This document shows positions 1 to 6,234 of a stretch of 12,127 nucleotides of DNA, piece after piece. Below the pieces are notes generated by a model that saw only the letters and a list, made by a program, of their open reading frames with translations, was not told the origin of the DNA and made no database searches. The translations under genes and the position numbers were made by a program. Location: contig JAEZFR010000506.1 in the NCBI GenBank assembly GCA_023417285.1, positions 1 to 12,127 on the forward strand. The letters run 5' to 3'. This DNA comes from Bacillota bacterium (GTDB lineage Bacteria; Bacillota; Clostridia; Acetivibrionales; DSM-1351). The number at the start of each line of letters is the position of its first letter. Position 1 is the stretch's first letter.

Positions 1-221
1 TTAATAGCATGGGGTTTTGTTTTATTATAGAGAATATACAAAGAATAAAGAGAGAACATGTTGAGAATATAATGAGAAATGGGTTTAGGCAATAAAATTT
101 AAAATGAGATGATATCTATAAAAAATACTTATAAAAGGATTCATTTCATTACTATACAATACTTTTACTATAAATTACAAAAAATAGCATATAAGATGGT
201 CTCTTTTTGTTTGTTAAACCA
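1..221. other. AT-rich gene-free region upstream of nadA
   Basis: No credible coding region was found on either strand. The stretch is very AT-rich. A perfect TATAAT lies at 68-73, but no acceptable -35 element sits 16-18 bp in front of it. I looked for an obvious NAD-responsive operator or riboswitch fold and recognised none. The gene to the left lies outside the window. Confidence 0.5.
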
Positions 222-250
222 TTTACAAAGCCCCCTATAAGTATTAAAAT
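222..250 (+). promoter_or_regulatory. Putative sigma-A promoter of nadABC
   Basis: TTTACA at 222-227 and TAAAAT at 245-250 are separated by 17 bp. Each hexamer has five of six matches to the vegetative consensus TTGACA/TATAAT. The site is 53 bp ahead of the nadA start, leaving a short leader with a GAGAGGG ribosome binding site. The assignment is by pattern only. Confidence 0.5.
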
Positions 251-302
251 AAATGCAGAAATAAACGTATTTTAAGGCAAAATACATATGTGAGAGGGAA
301 AA

Positions 303-1217
303 ATGAATAAAGATTTATTAATTGAAAATATAAACAAAATGAAGCAAGAGAGAAATGCAGTAATAGTGGCTCACAATTATCAGGTGGACGAAGTACAGGA
401 GGTCGCAGATATAGTCGGTGATTCTTTTGCACTAAGCCAGTATTGTGCTAAGAGTACTGCAGATACAATTGTATTCTGTGGTGTGCATTTTATGGCGGAA
501 AGTGCAAAGATACTTTCACCCGAAAAAACAGTTCTATTGCCAGAAATAAATGCGGGGTGTCCTATGGCTGATATGGTTACAGCCGAAGATCTGAGGATTG
601 CAAAAATGAAGTATCCCGGTGCGGTAGTAGTGTGTTACATAAACTCAAGTGCAGAGGTTAAGGCCGAGTGTGACATCTGCTGTACATCATCAAATGCACT
701 GCAGATTATCAATTCTATAAAAGAAAAAGACATACTCTTTGTTCCAGATAAAAACCTGGCTACTTACATACAGAAGTTAGCACCAAATAAGAACATAATT
801 CTATGGGACGGATATTGTATTACTCACCATAAAATTAAGCCTGATGAGGTTATAGAAATAAAGAAACTACACCCAGATGCTAAGCTTTTGGTTCATCCAG
901 AGTGTAGAAATGATGTTGTTGAATTAGCTGACTTTGCTGGAAGTACAAAGCAGATTATAGACTATGCGAGGAACTCTTACGAAAAGAAATTTATTATAGG
1001 AACTGAAATGGGAGTTCTATATACTCTAAAGCAACAAAACCCAGATAAAACTTTCTATTTGATGTCTCCCGGCCTAATTTGCCCAAACATGAAGAAAACA
1101 TCATTACAAAGTGTTCATGATGCATTATTTAATAAGCAATACCAAATAAATTTAGACAAAGATATAATAGAAAAGGCTGCAATATGTCTCAACAGGATGC
1201 TTGAGGTTTGTAGATAA
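303..1217 (+). CDS. nadA: Quinolinate synthase NadA
   Basis: Condenses iminoaspartate with dihydroxyacetone phosphate to quinolinate, the second step of de novo NAD synthesis in the cytoplasm. The 304-residue length is normal for the short, [4Fe-4S]-containing form. Visible family signatures are AHNYQ (residues 23-27), AGCPMAD with Cys86, CYINS (111-115), GYC with Cys172 followed by THH, HPEC (198-201) and CPNM with Cys260. Cys86, Cys172 and Cys260 are spaced like the three cluster ligands of characterised NadA proteins. The ATG start has GAGAGGG about five bases upstream. It is first in an operon with nadB (starts 46 bp after the nadA stop) and nadC. No truncation or frameshift is seen, and the assignment is secure. 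Confidence 0.97.
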   Translation: MNKDLLIENINKMKQERNAVIVAHNYQVDEVQEVADIVGDSFALSQYCAKSTADTIVFCGVHFMAESAKILSPEKTVLLPEINAGCPMADMVTAEDLRIAKMKYPGAVVVCYINSSAEVKAECDICCTSSNALQIINSIKEKDILFVPDKNLATYIQKLAPNKNIILWDGYCITHHKIKPDEVIEIKKLHPDAKLLVHPECRNDVVELADFAGSTKQIIDYARNSYEKKFIIGTEMGVLYTLKQQNPDKTFYLMSPGLICPNMKKTSLQSVHDALFNKQYQINLDKDIIEKAAICLNRMLEVCR

Positions 1218-1263
1218 AGGTATATACTTCAGAAAAGCTGAAGGCTGAAAGGTGGTTCCCACT

Positions 1264-2871
1264 ATGGAAGAAGTCAACAGAAACGATTACGAGATAGACG
1301 TGATCAATAAGGATGTAGTTATAGTCGGGAGTGGTATTGCAGGGGTATATACTGCATTGGAAGTTAATTCTGATAAAGATATCGCAATAATAACTAAGGA
1401 GACACTAGAAATGAGCAATTCTGTTCTTGCACAAGGGGGAATAGCTGTTTCCTTAGATGAGAAGAATGATTCCCCAGCATTACACTTCAAGGACACGTTG
1501 TTTGCAGGTGCAGGGCTTTGCGACAATAATAGTGTTTGGGTTCTAGTTCAAGAGGCAGCTCAAAATATTATGAATATCTGCAGTTTAGGGGTTAACTTTG
1601 ATAAAAATGGAGCTCATAAACTAGCGCTTACAAGAGAAGGTGCTCATAGCGTTAATAGAATTATTCATTCAGGGGATACGACAGGTAAAGAGGTATGTGA
1701 TAAGCTTATTGCCGTAGCACAAGAAAGAGAAAATATTTCTATTCATGAAAGAAGCTATGCAGTTGAACTAGCGAATAAGGATGGTAAATGCTATGGGGTA
1801 TATGTTTTTGATGAAGATACATGTAAAATTAGATTATTTAAGGCTCCTTCTGTTGTAATAGCAACGGGAGGATTTGGTCAGATATATTCTCATACTTCAA
1901 ACCCAGAAGTTGCAACAGGAGATGGAGTGGCTATGTGCCTCAGAGCTGGGGCTGTAGCTATGGACATGGAGTTCATTCAGTTTCATCCTACAGTACTATA
2001 TCTACCACAAGATAAGAGTTTTCTCATATCCGAGGCTGTAAGAGGAGAAGGTGCTCAGCTTAAGAATATTAATGGGGAACGTTTCATGAAGAAATATCAT
2101 GAATTGGGAGAGCTAGCACCTAGAGACGTAGTATCTCGAGCAATATTTCAGGAAATGGCCAATACCAATACGGAGCATGTTTTTCTAGATATTACGTTTA
2201 AAACACGGGATTACCTTGAGAATAGATTTCCTAATATTTTTAAGACCTGTTTTGACTATGGCATTGACATGTCAAAGGATTACATACCTGTAGCACCAGC
2301 AGAGCACTACTGCATGGGAGGAATACGCACAGATGTTCATGGCCGCACTAATGTTGATGGACTATATGCATGTGGAGAGGTTGCATGTACTGGAATACAT
2401 GGGGCAAATAGACTCGCTAGCAACTCATTATTGGAGGGGCTAGTTTTTGGTCATAAAATTGCTGTTGATATCAATGAAAAGAAGCATTATATAAATGACT
2501 ATGAGCCTGTTGCATTTTTTGAAGATTATAATATGTCTAGTATAAATGACAATTTGCTTTATGATATCAAGAAAAAGATACAAATTACCATGACAAAAAA
2601 AGTAGGAATAATAAGAAACAGAGAAGGTCTCTCGGAGGCGGAGGATATTATCGAGCAATTAAAAGCTGAGTGTAGTGAATTGTCCGGATTTAGTCTTACT
2701 AAGATAGAAATTGAAAACATGCTACTTGTTGCTGGAATTGTTATACAAGCGGCTTTGCAAAGGGAAGAAAGTAGGGGAGCACACTTTAGGTCGGATTTTA
2801 GTAATACCGATGATATAAATTGGAGAAGAAGCATAATTAAATCTATAGAACAGATGCAGGAGACAGTATAG
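1264..2871 (+). CDS. nadB: L-aspartate oxidase NadB
   Basis: FAD enzyme that oxidises L-aspartate to iminoaspartate, the substrate of NadA; under anaerobic conditions the family can pass electrons to fumarate or another acceptor instead of oxygen. The N-terminal dinucleotide fold is GSGIAG (about residues 22-27 from this start). It is followed by NSVLAQGGIAV, HSGDTTGKE, FIQFHPT, EAVRGEGA, APRDVVSRA (catalytic Arg region), EHYCMGG and the long GEVACTGIHGANRLASNS stretch, typical of the succinate dehydrogenase/fumarate reductase flavoprotein family in its NadB form. The frame is open from a GTG at 1252, but I prefer ATG 1264: GAAAGGTGG (1247-1255) lies 8 bp before it and would otherwise overlap the GTG. 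That gives 535 residues. It is the middle gene of nadABC. Confidence 0.95.
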   Translation: MEEVNRNDYEIDVINKDVVIVGSGIAGVYTALEVNSDKDIAIITKETLEMSNSVLAQGGIAVSLDEKNDSPALHFKDTLFAGAGLCDNNSVWVLVQEAAQNIMNICSLGVNFDKNGAHKLALTREGAHSVNRIIHSGDTTGKEVCDKLIAVAQERENISIHERSYAVELANKDGKCYGVYVFDEDTCKIRLFKAPSVVIATGGFGQIYSHTSNPEVATGDGVAMCLRAGAVAMDMEFIQFHPTVLYLPQDKSFLISEAVRGEGAQLKNINGERFMKKYHELGELAPRDVVSRAIFQEMANTNTEHVFLDITFKTRDYLENRFPNIFKTCFDYGIDMSKDYIPVAPAEHYCMGGIRTDVHGRTNVDGLYACGEVACTGIHGANRLASNSLLEGLVFGHKIAVDINEKKHYINDYEPVAFFEDYNMSSINDNLLYDIKKKIQITMTKKVGIIRNREGLSEAEDIIEQLKAECSELSGFSLTKIEIENMLLVAGIVIQAALQREESRGAHFRSDFSNTDDINWRRSIIKSIEQMQETV

Positions 2872-2883
2872 AAATAGTGGTTT

Positions 2884-2890
2884 AAGGAGG
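2884..2890 (+). promoter_or_regulatory. Ribosome binding site of nadC
   Basis: Perfect AAGGAGG nine bases before the nadC ATG, within the 28-bp gap after nadB. It fixes the nadC start at 2900. Confidence 0.85.
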
Positions 2891-2899
2891 ATAGATTAT

Positions 2900-3736
2900 A
2901 TGAAATTGGACGTATTATATATAACGGATACAATTATGACTGCACTAAAGGAAGATATGCCATTAGGTGATATTACAACCGATAATATTATTAGTGAGGA
3001 ATCAGTAACCCGTGCTACATTTCTTGCAAAGCAGGATGCGGTCATAGCAGGGCTTATAGTTGCAAAGCAGGTGTTTAATATACTTGATAAGGATGTTGAA
3101 TTTACTGCTTTTATCAAAGATGGAGATGCTGTAAAAAAAGGAGATATTATTGCAGAGGTAAAAGGCTCTACTAGAGCACTTCTTAAGGCTGAAAGAACTG
3201 CGTTAAACTTTATGCAGAGATTGTCCGCAATAGCAACTATGACTAATAAGTATGTAAGATTGGTAGAGGGAACGGGCGTAAAGGTAACAGACACCAGAAA
3301 GACGACCCCTGGACTAAGACTACTGGAAAAATACGCAGTTGGCTGTGGTGGCGGTTCTAATCATAGATTTTCTTTATCAGATGGAGTTTTAATAAAGGAT
3401 AATCATATTGCTGCTGCTGGTGGCATTAAAAATGCTGTTGAAGCTGTAAAAAAGAGCATTCCGCATACTGTCAAGATAGAAGTGGAAACCGAGTCTCTAG
3501 AAGAAGTTCAAGAGGCACTAGACTGTGGCGTTGACATTATAATGCTTGATAATATGACAAATGATCAGATGGCGGAAGCAGTTAAACTCATAAACAAGAG
3601 AGCATTGGCTGAAGCATCAGGTAATGTGTCAGAAGAGACAATTGCAGGTATTGCAAAAACAGGTGTGGATATTATTTCAGTTGGGAAACTCACACATTCT
3701 GCAAATTCTGTGGATATTAGTATGAATATTGAATAA
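2900..3736 (+). CDS. nadC: Nicotinate-nucleotide diphosphorylase (carboxylating) NadC
   Basis: Quinolinate phosphoribosyltransferase: quinolinate plus PRPP gives nicotinate mononucleotide, CO2 and pyrophosphate, the last step of the pathway encoded here. The 278 residues match the family. Motifs in order are KAERTALNFMQRLS (96-109), DTRKTTPG (131-138), GGGSNHR (150-156), KDNH (166-169), EVE (194-196), LDN (216-218), EASGN (238-242) and SVGKLTHS (260-267). Together they cover the PRPP/quinolinate site of the alpha/beta barrel. It is the third and last gene of nadABC, followed 12 bp later by a terminator. It looks intact. Confidence 0.96.
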   Translation: MKLDVLYITDTIMTALKEDMPLGDITTDNIISEESVTRATFLAKQDAVIAGLIVAKQVFNILDKDVEFTAFIKDGDAVKKGDIIAEVKGSTRALLKAERTALNFMQRLSAIATMTNKYVRLVEGTGVKVTDTRKTTPGLRLLEKYAVGCGGGSNHRFSLSDGVLIKDNHIAAAGGIKNAVEAVKKSIPHTVKIEVETESLEEVQEALDCGVDIIMLDNMTNDQMAEAVKLINKRALAEASGNVSEETIAGIAKTGVDIISVGKLTHSANSVDISMNIE

Positions 3737-3748
3737 CAACAGTGGATT

Positions 3749-3798
3749 AAAAGAGCGCTGCGACTGCTACTAATAATAGCTGAGTAGAGCTCTTTTTT
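3749..3798 (+). terminator. Intrinsic terminator of nadABC
   Basis: AAAAGAGC (3749-3756) pairs with GCTCTTTT (3789-3796), with an inner GCTA/TAGC stem and a run of six T at 3793-3798. It lies just after the nadC stop codon. Confidence 0.85.
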
Positions 3799-3859
3799 AT
3801 ATTTGCAGTACATTGATATATATATCAATAAAGTGCAATTTAGGTTTGTTCAAAGGTGT

Positions 3860-3892
3860 TGTGGATAACTTTTTGAGTTATCCACATTTTTT
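3860..3892 (+). other. Head-to-head DnaA-box pair forming a hairpin
   Basis: TGTGGATAACT (3860-3870) and AGTTATCCACA (3876-3886) are perfect 11-bp inverted arms around a TTTTG loop. Each arm holds a perfect TTATCCACA DnaA box, one per strand (3860-3868 and 3878-3886). Six T follow (3887-3892), so the same DNA could also act as a weak intrinsic terminator; only four of the 11 stem pairs are G-C. A strong terminator already lies 60 bp upstream, which makes a second one less needed. Confidence 0.5.
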
Positions 3893-4031
3893 AAAATATA
3901 TCCACATGCATATGTTCAAATAATGATGAAATGTGCAAGGATACTGCATTTGAAGGGTATTGAGTAAATTCATGTTTTCCACAGAACAGCTGTTTTGTGT
4001 GGAAAAAAACAAGGTAAAAACCCTAATATAA

Positions 4032-4098
4032 TCATCAAAATTTGATGAAACACAAAATATTGTTTAGTACATTGCTAATATATATCTATATTTTGTGT
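4032..4098. repeat. Two perfect inverted repeats
   Basis: TCATCAAA (4032-4039) and TTTGATGA (4041-4048) form a compact palindrome around one base. ACACAAAATAT (4050-4060) and ATATTTTGTGT (4088-4098) are perfect 11-bp arms separated by 27 bp. Neither is followed by a T-run, so they resemble operators or structured DNA rather than terminators. Confidence 0.5.
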
Positions 4099-4273
4099 CA
4101 ATAGTTAATACGAAAAAAAATAAAACTGTTGGTATTGTGGAAAACAAGAACAAGCTGTTTAAGGTATAGAATTAATTACCTAAATAATTAATATTGTTTT
4201 GAACAAACTAATACTGTTTACCAATTTAAATAAATGGAATGCGTGCTGTTTCATTAAAAAGGAGGCAGTGTCC

Positions 4274-4447
4274 ATGAGTAGGCATAAGAGTTATATGTCA
4301 GAAGCCTTGAAAGAGGAAATTGCCAAAGAGCTTGGCGTCTACGACACAGTTTCACGTGAGGGATGGGGATCCGTCTCATCAAGAGATTGCGGTAACATGG
4401 TCAAGAAAGCCATTGAGATGGCTGAAAAGAGCGTAGTACCAAAATAA
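4274..4447 (+). CDS. Small acid-soluble spore protein, alpha/beta type
   Basis: A 57-residue protein of the alpha/beta SASP family, which coats DNA in the dormant spore, protects it from damage and is degraded on germination. The N-terminal half has LKEEIAKELGVYDTV, the family's first conserved helix and the region where the germination protease normally cuts. The C-terminal half has WGSVSSRDCGNMVKKAIEMAEK, matching the SR-x-x-GN...K second motif. It is shorter and more divergent than the major Bacillus SASPs, lacking the usual GSVGGEMVK form. The frame extends upstream to 4199, but AAAAAGGAGG (4256-4265) eight bases before ATG 4274 fixes the start. It is monocistronic, with a terminator 20 bp downstream. 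Forespore (sigma-G) expression is expected from the family; no clear promoter is visible. Confidence 0.85.
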   Translation: MSRHKSYMSEALKEEIAKELGVYDTVSREGWGSVSSRDCGNMVKKAIEMAEKSVVPK

Positions 4448-4466
4448 AATAAATTGGTGAATTCGG

Positions 4467-4513
4467 AACAGGGCGTTATTACTAAACTAAAATTTAGTGT
4501 AAAGCCCTGTTTT
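4467..4513 (+). terminator. Intrinsic terminator of the SASP gene
   Basis: AACAGGGC (4467-4474) pairs with GCCCTGTT (4504-4511), with a second inner stem TTACTAAA/TTTAGTGTAA carrying a two-base bulge. The T-run is short (four), but the GC-rich base of the stem is strong. Confidence 0.75.
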
Positions 4514-4559
4514 GGTATGTAAGCAAGTTCTATACAAGGAATTATTTGGTACAGAATGT

Positions 4560-4588
4560 TTGATTTTATTATAATATTAAAGTATTAT
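4560..4588 (+). promoter_or_regulatory. Possible promoter of the lipid kinase gene
   Basis: TTGATT (4560-4565), 17 bp spacer, TATTAT (4583-4588): four and five of six matches to the sigma-A consensus. The DNA is very AT-rich, so chance matches are likely. It lies about 100 bp ahead of the coding region, in the 170-bp gap after the SASP terminator, which holds nothing else I can identify. Confidence 0.3.
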
Positions 4589-4684
4589 ATATTATGAGTA
4601 GTTTTGTTAGTAATGAATGTTTTTCCGATATTGGCAGAGTAAACAAGTTATTTGTGTATAAGGTAATAAGTTACTTAAGAAGGG

Positions 4685-5575
4685 ATGGTTTTTCATTTGA
4701 AACAAGTACTATTAATATACAACCCGATGTCGGGAGGACATAAGGTTCCTAGCGAGCTAGACTTTATATTGGCATCCTTTCAGGATAAGGGGATTTTGAT
4801 CCAACCATATAGATTAATGAACTCTAATACTGAATACTTAATTAACACCTTAAATTCTGGAAAGTACGACTTTGTCATAGCTTCAGGTGGAGATGGTACT
4901 ATTAACTATGTTGCTAATATTATGCTTATGAATGGGATTAACCTGCCATTGGGTATAGTTCCTTCTGGTACCTGCAACGACTATGCAAGGTGTCTAGGTA
5001 TCTATAACCTTAAAGAAAGTCTAAATGTAATTCTACAGGGCAATACGATGAAAAGTGATGTTGGGTACATAAATGACTCTCAGTTTTTCCTTAGTACTTT
5101 TGCGGGTGGTAATTTTGTAGACGTATCATTTAATACCGATAATGAATTAAAGAAGAACTTTGGCCCATTTGCATACTATTTAAAAGGAATCACAGAGATT
5201 AAAAATATCAAGCCCTTTAACTTAAAAGTGAAGGCAGATGACAAGTACATAGAAGGTTCATTTTTATTATTTCTCGTAATTAATGGAACAGAAGCGGCAG
5301 GCTTTTCTAATATATCTAAGGAAGCAGACCTAACTGATGGACTGATGGATATTATTCTTTTGAAAAAGTGTTCTAATATCAACTTAGCTAGCATTTTTTT
5401 TAAGGTGCTTAACCATGAGTCCCTTGATAACAAAAGTGTTATTATCATAAAGTCAAAAACCTGTGAAATAATGAGTGATACCCCGGTGCCCATTACTTTA
5501 GACGGTGAAAAGTCAGATTATTTTCCTGCAAAAATAGAATTTAAACAACAAGCCTTGGAGGTTTTTATACCATAG
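4685..5575 (+). CDS. Diacylglycerol/lipid kinase, YegS/BmrU family
   Basis: ATP-dependent lipid kinase of the DAGK catalytic-domain family, probably phosphorylating diacylglycerol or a similar lipid at the membrane surface. The N-terminal nucleotide-binding lobe shows NPMSGG (13-18), GGDGTIN (68-74) and PSGTCNDYAR (93-102). The C-terminal beta-rich lobe has LTDGLMDIILL (216-226) and LDGE (272-275), with a typical end. At 296 residues it is the usual size. ATG 4685 directly abuts AAGAAGGG, too close for a good ribosome site; TTG 4697 sits 12 bases after that purine run and would begin MKQVLLIYNPMSGG, which matches how family members usually start, so the true start may be 4697. The gene appears monocistronic. 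Its stop codon shares its last base with the hairpin element that follows. The substrate is not determinable from sequence. Confidence 0.88.
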   Translation: MVFHLKQVLLIYNPMSGGHKVPSELDFILASFQDKGILIQPYRLMNSNTEYLINTLNSGKYDFVIASGGDGTINYVANIMLMNGINLPLGIVPSGTCNDYARCLGIYNLKESLNVILQGNTMKSDVGYINDSQFFLSTFAGGNFVDVSFNTDNELKKNFGPFAYYLKGITEIKNIKPFNLKVKADDKYIEGSFLLFLVINGTEAAGFSNISKEADLTDGLMDIILLKKCSNINLASIFFKVLNHESLDNKSVIIIKSKTCEIMSDTPVPITLDGEKSDYFPAKIEFKQQALEVFIP

Positions 5576-5667
5576 TGCTTCTTACGCCTAGTGCAGCTTT
5601 TTTACGGACGCAGCCGTACGGGGCTGGGAGAGAGTAAAATTATAGCTGCACTTAGCGTAAGAAGCAC
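5575..5667. repeat. Large imperfect hairpin element (copy 1 with outer arms)
   Basis: Arms 5575-5598 and 5644-5667 are 24 bp each and match at 22 of 24 positions. The innermost nine (AGTGCAGCT/AGCTGCACT) and outermost thirteen (GTGCTTCTTACGC) pair perfectly. Inside lie TTTTAC/GTAAAA (5600-5605/5634-5639) and a CAGCC/GGCTG hairpin (5611-5615/5622-5626). GGACG and GGAGAGA are left in an internal loop. It begins at the last base of the kinase stop codon. Its GC-rich core differs from the AT-rich surroundings. Confidence 0.8.
5584..5652 (+). repeat. 69-bp direct repeat, copy 1
   Basis: Base-for-base identical to 5682-5750, with a 98-bp period. It contains AGTGCAGCT near its left end and AGCTGCACT at its right end, so each copy can fold on its own. 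It has no recognisable coding content. The family is unknown; it may be a small dispersed palindromic or MITE-like repeat, or a structured RNA that has duplicated. Confidence 0.95.
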
Positions 5668-5681
5668 AGCAAAACATGCAA

Positions 5682-5750
5682 ACGCCTAGTGCAGCTTTTT
5701 TACGGACGCAGCCGTACGGGGCTGGGAGAGAGTAAAATTATAGCTGCACT
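5682..5750 (+). repeat. 69-bp direct repeat, copy 2
   Basis: Identical to 5584-5652 but with different flanks: the outer thirteen-base arms of copy 1 are missing. Here the terminal arms are TAGTGCAGCT (5687-5696) and AGCTGCACTA (5742-5751), a perfect 10-bp pair. The 29 bp between the copies contains the right outer arm of copy 1. Confidence 0.95.
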
Positions 5751-5775
5751 AACAGCTAATATATTTTTGTAATTA

Positions 5776-5829
5776 AAATGGCATGTGATGAGAATATAGT
5801 ATTACCTTAGTTCTCATCACATGCCATTT
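5776..5829. terminator. Bidirectional terminator between convergent genes
   Basis: Perfect 19-bp inverted arms at 5776-5794 and 5811-5829 around a 16-base loop. It sits between the plus-strand kinase and the minus-strand spore operon. A T-rich stretch (5836-5842) follows on the plus side and A-rich DNA precedes it, so it can serve both directions. Confidence 0.85.
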
Positions 5830-5840
5830 ATAAACTTTTT

Positions 5841-6233
5841 TTATATTTCGTTGGTCACTTCTTCATCACCAGTAGAAGGACCTTTTTTCATGCAATCAAT
5901 TTTGTCAATAATACCTGGAACCAAATCTAGTAGCTTGTCTAGGCCACCCGACTTGTTGATAGGGAGAAGCTCAACCTTACTACCCTGAATAACAAGTACT
6001 GCTGTAGGTGATATTTTTGCTCCGGAGCCAGCTCCGCCACCACCAGCTGATGACCCCTTATCTACATTTTCACTTCCACCACCGCTTCCCATTCCAAAGA
6101 CAACACTGATAAAAGGTACTAAAGTAGTCTCTCCTATTTGTATTGGTTCACCAACTACAGTCTTTGTCTTAAAAAAGTTCTCCAATTTCTCAAAAATTAA
6201 ATTGATGCTATCACTACAATCAAATGCAGCCAT
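5841..6233 (-). CDS. ytfJ: YtfJ/GerW family spore protein
   Basis: A 130-residue member of the sporulation YtfJ family; the Bacillus subtilis member (GerW) is a spore protein needed for normal germination, with unknown biochemistry. Visible features are an N-terminal helix, VVGEPIQIGETTLVPFISVVFGMGSGGG (residues 26-53, written here as the conserved block V26-G53), a glycine/serine-rich segment (48-72), then AKISPTAVLVIQG and a C-terminal amphipathic helix before an acidic tail. The length is typical. The start ATG lies one base after the TGA of the DUF2953 gene; its AGAGGAGG site is inside that gene's end, so the two are translationally coupled. This is the last gene of the sigma-factor operon and stops just before the bidirectional terminator. 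Confidence 0.88.
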   Translation of the reverse strand: MAAFDCSDSINLIFEKLENFFKTKTVVGEPIQIGETTLVPFISVVFGMGSGGGSENVDKGSSAGGGGAGSGAKISPTAVLVIQGSKVELLPINKSGGLDKLLDLVPGIIDKIDCMKKGPSTGDEEVTNEI

Positions 6234-6234
6234 A

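Larger units (their letters stand above)
3860..4144. promoter_or_regulatory. Cluster of six DnaA-box-like sites
   Basis: 9-mers fitting WTWTCCACA occur at 3860-3868 (minus), 3878-3886 (plus), 3898-3906 (plus, ATATCCACA), 3975-3983 (plus, TTTTCCACA), 3998-4006 (minus) and 4136-4144 (minus). Two are exact TTATCCACA. The boxes at 3975 and 3998 again face each other across an AACAGCTGTT palindrome. The surroundings are very AT-rich. The pattern suggests DnaA binding: an origin-associated or titration/regulatory site. Neither dnaA nor dnaN is in the window, so calling it oriC would be unsupported. Confidence 0.4.
3799..4255. other. Long gene-free region between nadC and the SASP gene
   Basis: I see no coding region on either strand. 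The stretch holds the DnaA-box cluster and inverted repeats annotated separately, plus poly-A/T-rich DNA around 4100-4130. A promoter for the downstream spore gene should lie in its last 100 bp. The best sigma-G-like candidate is TAATA near 4189-4193 with AATACTG at 4210-4216, which is a weak match. Confidence 0.45.

Noticed and set aside
1..302. Riboswitch or T-box in the nadA leader
   Set aside because: The leader after the likely promoter is only about 50 nt, and I found no stable conserved fold.
2559..3294. Antisense open frames opposite nadB and nadC
   Set aside because: They are shadows of well-supported genes, lack good ribosome sites and have low-complexity hydrophobic content.
3860..4144. 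A chromosomal oriC
   Set aside because: The box cluster fits, but dnaA, dnaN and rpmH are absent from the window and no 13-mer array is clear; only a DnaA-binding region can be supported.
4199..4273. N-terminal extension of the SASP
   Set aside because: The extension contains the perfect ribosome site for ATG 4274, and its residues do not resemble SASP N-termini.
5584..5750. CRISPR array
   Set aside because: Only two units, each 69 bp long and with a strong internal fold, separated by 29 bp. No third repeat and no cas gene nearby.
5584..5751. Integron attC sites
   Set aside because: Inverted arms and nearby AAC words look superficially similar, but the RYYYAAC/GTTRRRY core pair is not properly placed, and there are no cassette genes or integrase.
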